Below are positions 10,729 to 21,645 of a stretch of DNA of 64,000 nt, one piece after another (the stretch's first letter is position 1; the number at the start of each line of letters is the position of its first letter). The stretch comes from Halicephalobus mephisto. Lineage: Eukaryota > Nematoda > Chromadorea > Rhabditida > Panagrolaimidae. Made by a program: the position numbers and the translations under genes. The notes below the pieces were generated by a model. It was not told the DNA's origin. It searched no databases and saw only the letters and a list, made by a program, of their open reading frames with translations. The stretch covers positions 1 through 64,000 of the forward strand of contig SWDT01000073.1 in NCBI GenBank assembly GCA_009193035.1, given 5' to 3'.

Positions 10729-12434
10729 CTACGCTCTCCACAACTTCAATAAGGCATCTTCCGCAAAAGTAGCGATCAAGTTTTGGTGAGGGTGATGGGC
10801 CAATCCTGCTACAGTGGCTTCATGAACGGGCAGAGTGGATTCCAGCTGACCGGTCGTCATTGAGAAACAGTACAACACATTATCTTCGGCCAAGCAGTAG
10901 ACAAATTCCCCTCTCGGTGACAGTCGACAAGCCACAAACTCTCCTTTCTCACGCTTACCAGAAGTCATTGTTCTCACAACCTATAAAAAACACTAATATA
11001 TTTATTCCGTTTCCGAAACAACTCACCTGTCCTTGGATGTTGACAACATGGACAGTGTTTGTTTTGTTGCAGACTACAAAGAGTTGCTGATCATGAATAT
11101 TAGATTTTGGAACTAGATGAACACTGTTGACAGGAGTCGAGATGATCGATCCTGCACCAGGAACAGAGACTCGGAAAGTGTTCTGACATTCTGTAGATTT
11201 CACTGACCATACTTTCAACGTGCCATCGGAACAAGAAGACACAACATGAGTTTCTTCCTCATTGTAGATCGCAAAAGTAACAAAAGAAGTATGGCCTCGG
11301 AATTCCTTGAGGCATTTACCCGACTTCAATCCATGTATTCTGAAACATCACATGTGATTCATACACATACATCTAAAAAACGACTTACTTAACCAAGTTG
11401 TCAAAACTAGAACTCAGAATATGTGAATGATCCTTGGAAAAGGCAACAGAAGTCACTCCCTGAGTATGAGCAGACTCGAATCTTCTCAAACACTGACCCG
11501 TCATGACCTTCCAGATTTTAATCTTGCCGTCTTTTGATCCAGTTGTCAGCATTTCAGAATCCCTGCTAAACGCCATGCAGAGAACGGTAGTGTCCATCAT
11601 CATGAAGTTTTCCTGTTGTTGATACTTCAAATCCTTCCTTAGCTTCCCGGTTGTGAAATTCCAGACTTCAATAAATCCATCCAGAGATCCAGTAACCAGG
11701 AACTGACCGTCAGGACTGAAAGCTGCTGATTGTGGGTAGCTTTTCGGTCCAAACTTGATGTGACGAACAAATTGAGTTGGATAATGTTCATCTTCGAGTT
11801 CTTTGACTGCTGCTTTACCTCTGAAGAGATCAATTTGACTTCCAGGAGGGAGGAATCCCTGATGTTGTTGCCATTTCAGAGCTTGCGCAAGAAGAGCCAT
11901 CAATCTACTTGGAGCAACCACATGGACATCTTGACTGAGACTCTGAGCAATCGCGAGTCTTCTCTTCTCCTTCGTCACTCCTTCTGGGTAAATTTCTCTC
12001 GGATCATAGTAACTCCTTCCGATAATGTCCTCCAATCTCGCATACCTCTCCGGATTCGTTGTCTTCAACAAGTTCATCGAGTCGGTCTGCCTCAGGATCA
12101 ATCTAGCAGAACCCAATTCTCGCAATTCCGCAAGTTCAATAATAATCTGTTCATATAAGTCAACCAGTTTGTTCGGGTGGATTTTCAGAGGTTGAATCGT
12201 CTTTAACACTAGATCCCAATGTCCATTCAGAATATCTGCATTGAAAGCTTCGAGGTTATCAATGGTATTCATCGTAATGTTCGTTTCTTCTTGAAGAGTT
12301 TCAAGAGTCCTCATCAGGTTATTCTCCTTCAAGTATTGCTGGATCAACCTCACCACACTGAAATAACAGATGATTACGGTAAGTCACCAATCTCAGGGAA
12401 CTCACTCCGCTGCTTCAATCTCAATCGTCGTCAT
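10729..12434 (-). CDS. smu-1: SMU-1 splicing factor (WD40, LisH/CTLH)
   Basis: Minus-strand exons 12434-12406, 12357-11389, 11339-11027 and 10980-10729 give 520 aa (human SMU1 is 513). SMU1 works with RED/IK in spliceosome activation and influences alternative splicing; in C. elegans smu-1 modulates unc-52 exon choice. The N-terminus ([20 protein letters not shown]) and the LisH/CTLH region (about 5-95) match SMU1 closely. A linker with [16 protein letters not shown] is followed by a WD40 propeller from about residue 205 ([54 protein letters not shown]). All splice junctions keep frame. It lies 306 bp downstream of the GRASP gene on the same strand, so co-transcription is possible but the spacing is long for an SL2 operon. 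Confidence 0.96.
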
Positions 12435-12740
12435 TGTTGATAATTGTCTAACTAAAAACACGCCATAATCTAAAAACCCAAGTGAAAATACGAAATAATA
12501 AACCTGGCCAAAAACCAAAACTAAAAGTCCATAGTTTTGAATGAACTTTTATCGATCAAAATAACCATACATATCCACGAAATAATCTGATTCACATGAA
12601 CAAATTAACATTAGCAATTAACTTTGACCACTCCAAACTAGACCCAACATATATCGCTTATTAAGACACCTTGGTGTTTATCATTCTACAGGCATTTATT
12701 GTTGAGGAACAGCTAAAATACATATATTTAGATAAATCCA
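12435..12740. other. Spacer between GRASP gene and smu-1
   Basis: 306 bp of AT-rich DNA holding the 3' end of the GRASP gene and the 5' region of smu-1. No separate feature seen. Confidence 0.5.
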
Positions 12741-14533
12741 TTAGTTAGGAAACTCACGAGGGGGTCCATATTGCTGCTGGCCCACATTAGAAGCAGTCGG
12801 GGGAGGAATGATCGGTTCGTTAATCCCCAAAGACGACAAAGAAGGCATGGGGAAGTTGAGCGGAGGCGGTTGGGAAGTTATTGGAGGAGGTGCAAAGTTT
12901 GTCGGCGGCAATGGAGGGGCTCCATAGTTGTTGTACTGATTATTCGTCTGATCAGAGAACAGCGGTGGAATAATTGAAGTATTGTATCCCGCGGGTTGCG
13001 AAGGTGGAGATGCTGAAAAACCGAAAATTAAAAACAAAACCAGAAACCCGAACTGACAGAAAGTAGGTGGAGGTTGGTAATATTGTTGTTGCTGTTGATA
13101 TTGTTGAGAAACAGGAGAATAAGATGTAGTAACATTGGTTCCAGGTGGTGCTCCATAGGACAAGAAGGGCTGGTAGTTGCTAGACAAGAGTGGCGGACTG
13201 TACTGGGGAGTAGATTCCAGTGGTTGGCCGTTTTGTCCAGGCTGTTGAGGAAGGTAATAGTTGTTAGAAGTCGGCAATGGAGGTGCGGGAGAGACTTGCG
13301 TCGGTGGAATATATGGTTTTTGATACTCGTATTGTTGAGCCTGTTGTTGAGGAGCCTGGTATTGATGTTCTTGAGCTACTGGTTGCTGTTCCATCGGGGT
13401 TTCGTGTTCGTGTTGATGGTCATGATGAGGTTCTCCTTGGCCATGATCATGACGTTCTTGTTCTTGAACAAAAGGAGGATTAGGACTCACAGCCTCAATA
13501 GGAGCAGAGGAAACTGGAATTTGTGGTTGATAGTGTTCACTCGTCGGGGGTGGTTGGTAGCTGGAAACTGGAGGTGGTTGGTACATAGAAACTGGAGGAG
13601 GTGGAGGTGGAAGTCCATTATTGGTTGCGCCAGCCAAATTTTGCCCAATTCCATTTGCCCCAGTATGTGGGATCAAGAACTCGTTCGGGTCGGGGAAGTT
13701 CCTCACAGCAGCAACCTGAGGAACAGAGTCAATCTCAGGAATACCAGTCGAGCCAGGCTGAGGGATCCTCACAGGAGAACCAGTAGGGTACTCAGGAGAA
13801 CCAATGACAGTCGGAGGTTGTGATCTGTCAACAGAAATAGGGATCCTGTGCAGATAACCATAGCCAATATCGCAACCGAGACATCCCTCGCCACCCCAGT
13901 TCTCGTTAGGAGTCAAAATAACCTCTCGTACAACATTCGTAACGACATTGTAGACATAGAGTTTCAAGGGCTTGCCAATGTTGGCTTGGACCAAGGCAAT
14001 CAGGTCGTCGGCTTGATTGAGCACTGATTCAGCACCCAAAACATAGTCATTATTAGCTTCCAATCCCGCCAGAGACGCGGGAGAGTTCGGTTGAACAGAG
14101 ATAATGTGCCAGACATTTTGGTTCGCTCCTTCGAAAGAGCAGAAACGGATAGAAACCCCGAGTAATCCTTGACCGCCCCAGTGTTCGGAGGGAGTAATTT
14201 GGGTTTGTCGAATCGTTTGAGTCTTGCTATTGTAGACAGTTAATTCCACAGGTCTCTCCAGATTTTGACGAAGAAGATCTTTCAGCTGATCATTGTCCTT
14301 GTCCTAAAACTTTCATATAAAAATCAACAAAATTTGTGTCTTACCAATCTAGTGTTACCAATAGCTATAATATAGTCAAAGAAAGTCTCTAATCCGGCTA
14401 CTTGTCCAGGAGAGTTATCTTGCACCTGAAAGTGGAATTCGGCGTCTCAACGATTGAAGGGAAAACTTACTCTTAAGACGTGATAGCCTTCCGTTCCACC
14501 TCCTGGGATTGGAGTTGATTCAGAATTGCCCAT
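12741..14533 (-). CDS. Golgi reassembly-stacking protein (GRASP55/65)
   Basis: Exons 14533-14471, 14425-14345, 14303-13058 and 13012-12741 give 553 aa. GRASP proteins tether Golgi cisternae and assist unconventional secretion. The start MGNSES gives an N-myristoylation glycine. Two PDZ-like GRASP domains follow (about 1-95 and 96-190) with diagnostic motifs [35 protein letters not shown], and [20 protein letters not shown]. The C-terminal half is a Pro/Gln-rich SPR-like region with a His-rich patch ([17 protein letters not shown]). The last intron (13013-13057, 45 nt, donor GTCAGT) is a multiple of three without stop, so retention would insert 15 hydrophobic residues. The gene is divergent from prp-17. 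Confidence 0.94.
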
Positions 14534-14752
14534 TTTCCAAGGATAAATAAGATGAATAAATAATATTTAAGGTCCGAAAGATGCCAGCAAAACGAGAACA
14601 GAAAATCCAAAGTCAACGTGGAAGGAAAGGGACGCGCAGGTTGCGTCCACTCCCGCAGCTTGCGCTCGAGTTCCCCTTGCCGCCATGCTTTGTATTCTGT
14701 CAACAGATTTCGTTATTTCTTCCAGTTTGCTTCCTGATATATTGATTTCAAG
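14534..14752. promoter_or_regulatory. Bidirectional promoter region GRASP / prp-17
   Basis: Only 219 bp separate the two divergent start codons, and the middle is GC-richer than its surroundings. A shared promoter is inferred from spacing alone. Confidence 0.5.
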
Positions 14753-16970
14753 ATGAATGCTTTGAAAGCCTACAAAAACGACGATTCTGATTCAGAAATA
14801 GAAGATGAAGTCCCTATGGAAGATGTAGCTGATCCAGAAGACGTCGCAAGCAGATTGGGATTGGATTTGAATCCTGTAACTGACATTGTTCCTTTTGCCT
14901 CAGCTTCCCAGATTACAGAGAACTCGAAAGTCGCTGTATATGATGCGAAAACGAAAGAGATCGGGTACAATCCAAAGTATGAAGAATTGTTTAAACCTGA
15001 GGTTGGTTCTGTTTTTCTAGTTTTTGCCTTCATTCGAAAGTTTTCAGCAAGGACCGGCAAATCCATTCAAAAGTGACAAACAAAAAGCCCCAAAGAATAT
15101 GCTAACAGGATATGTGGAGAAGGCTCATATCAATCCGGTTCTGTTTGAAAATGAGATCAGAACGTTCAATACACTAGGATACGCGACGAATCCCTCGAAC
15201 CAAAGCGGGAGTGCTTTAATTGGAAATATGGCCAAAGCTGAAGAACGTGGTGGAACTAGTGTACTCGATCCTTCCCTCAAGACTGGCCTCCAGAAAAGGA
15301 AACGCGTAGCGAATTACGATGCTGCCGACATGGAAGGGTTCACCGGACCTTGGGCCAAGTATGAAGATGAGAAGACTGTTGCCCAAGCCGATCCAGAGCT
15401 CCAGAAAGAAATGGACGAGTACATGAGACAGAAGCGAGCCCAAAGCAGAGCTGGGAGAAAGAAGGCCAAGGAGATTGAGCACATTATTGAAGAGACTGTT
15501 ACTTGTCATAGTATGTGGTTTTATTTCGTTTTCCTGAACTAATGTTCGTTGTTTCAGTCAAGGACCATCCGGATTATAAGGAAAGGTCATTCATGAAAGT
15601 TCCAATGTTCACAGGAGCTACATTACGAGCGGATTACACCCCTCATCGCTGCTTCCCTCCAACAAAGCTGATGCACACCTACAAGGGCCATACGAAACCG
15701 ATCAACGCAATCAGATGGCTGCCTGGGTCTGCGCATCTCTTCTTATCCTGTGGAATGGATGCCAGGGTGAAGTTGTGGGAGGTCTTTGGAAATCGGAAAT
15801 GCATCCAGACTTACGTCGGTCATAAGTTGCCGGTGAAGGATATCTGTTTCAACAACGACGGAACAGAATTCATCACTGCGTCGTTTGATAACTACGTCAA
15901 GTTGTGGGACACAGAAACAGGTAATTTGTTTTATCATTCGTATGTACTCTAACTACTGGACCTTTAGGCCAAGTGAAACACAGGTTTACTACCGGTCATC
16001 GGGCGTTTTGCGTCAAATTCAATCCAGATGAGGATAAGCAGAACATTTTCCTTGCTGGAATGCAGAACAAGAAGATTATTCAATGGGATACAAGGACGGG
16101 TGACATTGAGCAAGAATATGACAGACATCTTGGATCGGTGAATTCAGTCACTTTCTTCGACGACAACAGGAGGTTCTGCTCGACCTCTGACGACAAGTCT
16201 ATCAGAATTTGGGAATGGGGAATCCCTGTCGACACTAAGTTGATTCAGAATGCTGGTCTTCATTCGATCCCAACAATGACGAAAGCTCCGAATGAAAAGT
16301 GGATTGTCGGTCAAGCGATGGACAACAGATTGGTTCTTTTCCAATTAATAGATGATAAGCTGAAGTTCTCAAAGAAACATGCTTTTAGAGGACATAATGT
16401 TTCCGGATATGCTTGTAGTCCTGATTTTTCGCCGGAAATGAGGTAGGTCTTTTTTTTAAATTTTTCCGCCAGTTTCGAAATGTCCCAGCTGTTTATTCGC
16501 ACGCAGTTGCATGGAAGAAATAGTGTTCTCTCTGCTTGTCTGACACAAGGAGGCAACGCATATTTTTCGCTATCCCTTCTCTGCTCTTTTCAACTGCTTT
16601 TTCCACTCTCGCCATCTTTGCGCAGAGGCGATAACGTGACCAATGAGGGAAACCGAGGTGCGTTTATTGCTGGTTGAAAACTTCTACCAATTACCCGCGG
16701 TAGCCCCTGAAATATGGGTGTTACACGCAATTTTTGGACGCCCTAGACGGGGCTAATATTGAAATAGCATTGGAGATAACAAAAGTTTTCAGTTTCTTGT
16801 GTTCCGGTGATGCACAGGGAAGAGTGTTCATCTGGGATTGGAACACCCACAAAGTTGTTACCCGATGGAAAGCTCATGAAAACGTCTGCATCTCGACTCT
16901 CTGGCATCCTCATGAGAAATCAAGAATGATCACTGCTGGTTGGGATGGGGAGATCAAAATGTGGAATTGA
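14753..16970 (+). CDS. prp-17: Pre-mRNA splicing factor PRP17/CDC40
   Basis: Exons 14753-15001, 15048-15510, 15558-15920, 15968-16442 and 16793-16970 give 575 aa (human CDC40 is 579). CDC40/PRP17 acts in the second catalytic step of splicing. The N-terminal conserved block (KEIGYNPKYEELFKPE, ANPFKS..APKNMLTGYVEKAH) is followed by GFTGPWAKYEDEKTVA. A WD40 propeller runs from about residue 300 (MHTYKGHTKPINAIRWLP, LLWDTETG-type repeats, CVKFNPDEDKQNIFLAGM, TSDDKSIRIWEW, WHPHEKSRMITAGWDGEIKM). The last intron is longer (350 bp) than the others (about 46 bp). The gene may head an operon with the two genes downstream. Confidence 0.96.
16443..16792 (+). other. Long last intron of prp-17
   Basis: A 350-bp intron where its neighbours are about 46 bp. 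It includes a moderately GC-rich stretch around 16600-16760 but no recognisable gene, repeat or RNA. It could hold a promoter or enhancer for downstream genes. Confidence 0.4.
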
Positions 16971-17114
16971 TTGGTATTTGTAGTTGTACAGTTTTGTTTT
17001 TCTCATTGATGATGTTGAAGTTGTGGTTCTTTTTGGATTTCGAATTGGTTACGGTTGTAGAACCAGTGGATTATCTGAAACGAGTATAACTTGCTTCTAT
17101 GTGATTATCTTCAG

Positions 17115-17562
17115 ATGCTGAGACTAGTGCCTTTACTGAAGGGCAGACCAGGGCTGTTTCTGTCGAGACCTGAAAGCTCGTCTCCTGTCTTCCAAGATCT
17201 GGATCAACCTGTCCCGAGAACAGGTGGAAGACCTCAGTTTTGGAGAGAACCGAATGCGTGAGAAATTAAGTAATAGATATTACAATAAATGTTTTAGGAT
17301 TTACACCGGTCCGTATGTGAATCCACTTCATCGAGGCCCTGACTACTCTGTTGTCGGGGGAACCCGTACATTGGCTACAAATAAAGCTGAAGCAGACAGA
17401 CTCATGAAGCAGAAAATACTAGCGAAGAAAATTGTTCAATTATTAGGAGAAATCAAAACAGCAGAACAACTTTATGAAAAACAACGTTCTGAGCAGAAGA
17501 CTCTCGAAGATGAAACGACTCGATGGACGCCGACTCCAAAAGGAAAACAGGAGATTTGTTAG
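17115..17562 (+). CDS. Probable mitochondrial ribosomal protein mL52
   Basis: Exons 17115-17257 and 17298-17562 give 135 aa. The N-terminus (MLRLVPLLKGRPGLFLSR) is basic and amphipathic, as in mitochondrial presequences. The middle has YTGPYVNPLHRGPDYSVVGG, resembling the 'GPL.dLPDWSyaDGRP' block of MRPL52, followed by a long charged helix (about 65-120). The family call rests on that block plus size and charge, so it is moderate. A TCTTCAG acceptor directly abuts the ATG (17110-17114) with no upstream cis exon in view. With only 144 bp to the prp-17 stop codon, this suggests trans-splicing within an operon. Confidence 0.6.
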
Positions 17563-17899
17563 GTTGTTATTATTGATTTTGAAAAACGATAAAACTGAAA
17601 TGCTTGTTCTTGGAGATTTCTTTTGGAAAGTCTGGCTTGGTCAGGAACGCTTCTTGAAGGGAAAATTTTGGTTTGGTTCACTCGTTTGGCGCACTGGAAA
17701 TTGGTCCATTTGAATGAAGCTTTGACGTCTGGATTTGCTTCCTTCCAGTTTTGCTTTGTGTTCCAACAACTAGACAAGGATTTGGATCGATTATTAAACC
17801 CTTAGTGGACGAGATTTTGGTAAATTTTTATTGTTTTCCTTGTCAAATTAGCTGGTTCGTTGATTCAATTTTAGGCTCCAATCGGTTGGTTTTATAATC

Positions 17900-19788
17900 A
17901 TGACTGAGGTGGCGAGTATAATTGAGCAGTATTCCAAAATCGACAATGAAGTGGAGAGAGCCGTGAAGATCAAGGATGAAGCCAACAAGTTCTTCAAAGG
18001 TGTGGTTTTATTATTCACTTTGAAAACCAAATCTTTATATGAATTTTTAACTTTTTGTTGTTCTAGAGGAGAAGTATGACATTGCTATCGAACTGTACAC
18101 TAAGGCAATCGAATTGGATCCTCAACAGCCAACCTATTACGGAAACAGAAGTATAGCGTATCTCAGAAGGGAGCTGTTTGGTTCTGCTTTGAGTGACGCT
18201 AACGAAGCAATCAGATTAGACCCAGCCTATGTCAAGGCTTACTTCCGAAGAGCTTCTGCCAACATGGCTTTGGGCAAATTCAAACTGGCTTTGAAGGATT
18301 ATGATGCTGTAAGCTTCTTAAGTGGTCTAATGTATGCATCTTTGACTTTAGGTTCGCAAGTTCCGTCCAAATGATGCCGATGCCAAGAAGAAATACGAAG
18401 AGTGCAACAAGGTTGTCAAGAGGATTGCATTTGAGAAAGCTATTGCTTGTGATTACAGCGAGAAAAAGCTAATTGAATCTATCAAGCCTGAGGATTACTC
18501 GGTCGAGGAATCGTATTCTGGCCCCCAGTTAGAAGGTGACATCACACCTGAGTTTATGAAGGATCTTGTTGCCCACTTCAAGGCCGAAAAGAAGCTCCAT
18601 ATTCGGTACGCCTACAAAATCCTACTTGCTGTCTACAACATCCTGAAAGCTCAAGACAGTCTGGTTCACATTTCAGTTCCCGACGGAAAGAAGTTTACAA
18701 TTTGTGGTGATGTCCATGGTCAATTCTACGACCTTTGCAACATCTTTACTCTGAATGGTGTGCCAAGCGAGGAGAACCCGTACTTGTTCAATGGTGATTT
18801 TGTTGATCGTGGTAGTTTCTCTGTCGAAGTGATTTTCACGTTGCTGGGTTACAAATTGCTCTATCCTAATCATCTTTTCTTAGCCAGAGGCAACCATGAA
18901 AGTGATACAATGAACAAGATGTACGGATTTGAGGGAGAAGTCAAAGCGAAATACAACGTCAAAATGTCTGAATTCTTTACTGAATTATTTAATCAGTTAC
19001 CTCTCGTTCATGTCATCAACAAGAAAATCTTTGTGGGTATTTTTTGAAAGGATTTCCCTAATTGATCCAATTTCAGTGTTGCCATGGTGGTCTGTTCCCG
19101 GATGAAAATATTTCATTAGAGCAAATTGCCAAGATCAACCGAGTCAGACAACCTCCGGAAGACGGACCAATGTGCGGATTGCTATGGTCTGATCCTCAAG
19201 AGGAAAACGGAATTGGTTTGTCTAAGAGGGGAGCTGGTATTCAATGGGGTCCTGATATCAGCAAAAAGTTCCTGGAGCAGAATGACTTATTGTATATTGT
19301 CAGGTGGGTCATTAGTTCACTTGTCAGCTACCTTTTTGTCTGAGTGGTTCGATGGTTAGAATTCCGACCGATGAGAAAAACGTCCAGGTTCGGGTCCTGT
19401 CAAAAGCCGAGTTATCTCGACCTGTACTTGATAACCGTGCAAATGTCAGGAATATCAATGTATAATCGTCTGTCGATCTTATCCTTTGTGGGTTTGCGTC
19501 GTTCATTAGATTACAACAATTTTGTTTCGTTGTTTTTGATCGTTAATGGTTGTGCTTTTTAGAAGTCATGAAGTGAAACCTCAAGGATACGAGAAACATC
19601 ATGATGGTCTCGTTTGGACTATCTTTAGTGCTCCTAATTATTGTGATCAAATCGGCAATCTCGGTGCTTTCATTACTATTACTGGCGATAATCTATATCC
19701 CCCAAAGATTACAACATTCGAAGCAGTTCCACATCCCCCAGCGAAACCAATGATGTACGGATCTAGCTTCTTGAACTTTTTGAGCTAG
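17900..19788 (+). CDS. pph-5: Serine/threonine protein phosphatase 5 (TPR-PP5)
   Basis: Exons 17900-17999, 18067-18308, 18352-19032, 19077-19303 and 19563-19788 give 491 aa (human PP5 is 499). PP5 is an Hsp90-associated phosphatase whose TPR domain is autoinhibitory. Three TPR motifs span about 25-130 ([40 protein letters not shown]). The catalytic domain keeps the metal ligands in GDVHGQFYD (D234, H236), NGDFVDRGS and RGNHES, and ends [11 protein letters not shown]. The TPR-catalytic linker ([12 protein letters not shown]) is also typical. An ATTTTAG acceptor 25 bp before the ATG suggests a trans-spliced or spliced leader exon. The last intron is enlarged (259 bp) and holds a tRNA-like element. 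Confidence 0.96.
19332..19405 (+). other. tRNA-like relic (A and B box) in pph-5 last intron
   Basis: An A-box-like stretch (TGTCTGAGTGG, 19337-19347) and a B box (GGTTCGGGTCC, 19387-19397) are spaced as in a tRNA gene. A four-pair T-stem and a partial acceptor stem can be drawn, but no anticodon stem. It is best read as a tRNA pseudogene or the head of a SINE inside the enlarged intron. Confidence 0.4.
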
Positions 19789-20173
19789 TGGACTCAGGAC
19801 TTTTTGTTGTGTTTTTTCATTTTCATAGAAGTTCTAGCGGGATCTGATCCATGTGATGAATAACTATTAATAATTTTATCTGAAATCAGATATGTTCGTC
19901 AACAAAAAGGAAAAAAGACGGGAGAAAAGTAGTTTGTGCCGGAACCACTTCCGACACCGGCGATCCCCTCTGGCTGAACTCTCCTTTTCGGTAAAACAGA
20001 TCGGATTCAGCCAGTGCTCGGTCGTCTCAGCATCAATCGTGTTGATGGATATTCCACTGGAAGTGGGGCAAAACTAGAGATCCTCCAGCGTACCCTTTCC
20101 TGCGTTGTCCACCAACAGATGAAACGTGATGCTGACCTTGACGACCGAGCGGCGAAGACCGCCGCTCGTCTTG
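19789..20173. other. Convergent spacer with GC-rich hairpin
   Basis: Holds the 3' ends of pph-5 (plus) and the innexin (minus). At 20147-20167 an 8-bp perfect GC stem (GAGCGGCG / CGCCGCTC, loop AAGAC), extendable by GAC/GTC, lies just past the innexin stop codon on its transcript. It could mark the 3' UTR or transcript end. Confidence 0.5.
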
Positions 20174-21645
20174 TCATTTAGCCGATGAAGGAGGTCGTAG
20201 GAATGGAGATTCCATCATGGATCCTGGTTGAGGAGTAGTTGGAGGAAGCATTGTGTCGTCCCTCGACACAAGGGGCATGAGTACGGAGGTTTTTCTTCTT
20301 CCACCAGGACCTCCAAGTCCAGAAGTATCTATTCCACCGTGTATTGGAGGAGATTTTTCTCCTCCTTGTCTTTCTTCGAGGAAATTATCCCACATTTGAT
20401 CGACAATTTCAGTGCAGATGAGTAACCCTGCGTGAATGGTCAGCATGTTGAGGACGAAGACTCCGTCCATCTTGATATAATCCCTCGTAAATTCCAGAAG
20501 TTCTTGATTGAATTCTTTTCTTTTGAAATTCACATCTGCCAATTCTAGTCTTCTAGCGATGAATTTTTTCCTTTGCTCCAGAGGAATCAGATTAGACGCC
20601 CACATAGTCAGGGAGACGAGAGTGCACGTGGCGAGGAGCATGTACCAGATCCACAAAAGAACGAAAACTTTCTCGGTGAAGATGTTGATCACAAGAACAC
20701 ATTGCACGGTATGTCTTTGGACGTTCCCGAGAATTCTGATGTCCAGATCACAGTAAGTAACACGGGGAAAGTTCCCGGAATCACTCCAAGCTGCAAAGTG
20801 GAAATCGATATATGGAAAAACGAAAAAACTACACCCACGTCTTCCTCTGAGGATATCTTTGAGAACACCGAATCCGTAAATGTCATAGTCATCTGTTTGA
20901 AGAAACTTGTTCATCATGAACATCTGAAAGTGATTAATGAGCTGTGCAAAAGTGAGTGGGATTCACCTGTATAGCGACATTAGAGAAAAATAAAAATTTG
21001 ATGAGCAAATACAACGACGTCAAATATGCTTCATAGTACCTGATATTCATCCACTTTACCATTTTGTGGTGGAGAGGGTGTTCTGTCCTCATCCTGAACC
21101 TGTGTTTGAAGACTGAACCCAGGTGATCCGCTAATCCCCGAATGTTGGCCATTCTCGACTGGGGCTGGATATTCGACCTGTCGTTTGCGAAAGAGATAAT
21201 GTCTCTAAGACGGATCCCGGATCTGTCGTACATGAGTCTCCAGATGAGACAAGGAGCGTAAAAGAAGAAAGCGCAGATAACGAGAAAGAACGGGGCCCAT
21301 TGGTAGTAGGCGACGGTGTTGATTTCTCGTTCCTCGTCTGCTGCTGGGATTTCTTGGTTGAAAGGGGTCCAGAAGGTGCTTTTTGCCCAACATAGTGATT
21401 CTGCATAGTCTTCCCAAGAGGACTAGAAAGGACAAGGTTAGGGGCAGAGGGGGAGTTGAACTCACTTTGTACTCCGCCGGGAGCCAGCACTCGATGGGAC
21501 GACCTCCGAACATCTTCAAGCTGATCAGGACAGCTGTGACGAGGAGAAAAGTAGAGGTATAGTAGTAATGGAGACGATCGACAATGTTGTCGTCAGCCTG
21601 AGGCTGGAGGAAACTGAGAGTTCCAACAACTTCACTGAACACCAT
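20174..21645 (-). CDS. Innexin gap-junction protein
   Basis: Exons 21645-21466, 21422-20967, 20923-20839 and 20790-20174 give 445 aa. Innexins are four-pass membrane proteins that form invertebrate gap junctions. Visible hallmarks are the first extracellular loop CWLPAEYKSSWEDYAESLCW, the signature YYQWAPFFL, helix 2 FFLVICAFFFYAPCLIWRLM, and the second loop region SGNFPRVTYCDLDIR followed by GNVQRHTVQCVL. The tail is Pro/Ser-rich. The 48-nt intron at 20791-20838 has no stop in frame and is easily missed; removing it restores the family motif RGRPWSDSGNFPRV. A TTTCCAG acceptor ends one base before the chosen ATG, suggesting a trans-splice site. An alternative in-frame ATG lies at 21660. The inx subtype is not assigned. 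Confidence 0.93.

Noticed and set aside
13074..13823. 249-codon plus-strand ORF
   Set aside because: Antisense shadow of the Pro/Gln-rich tail of the GRASP gene.
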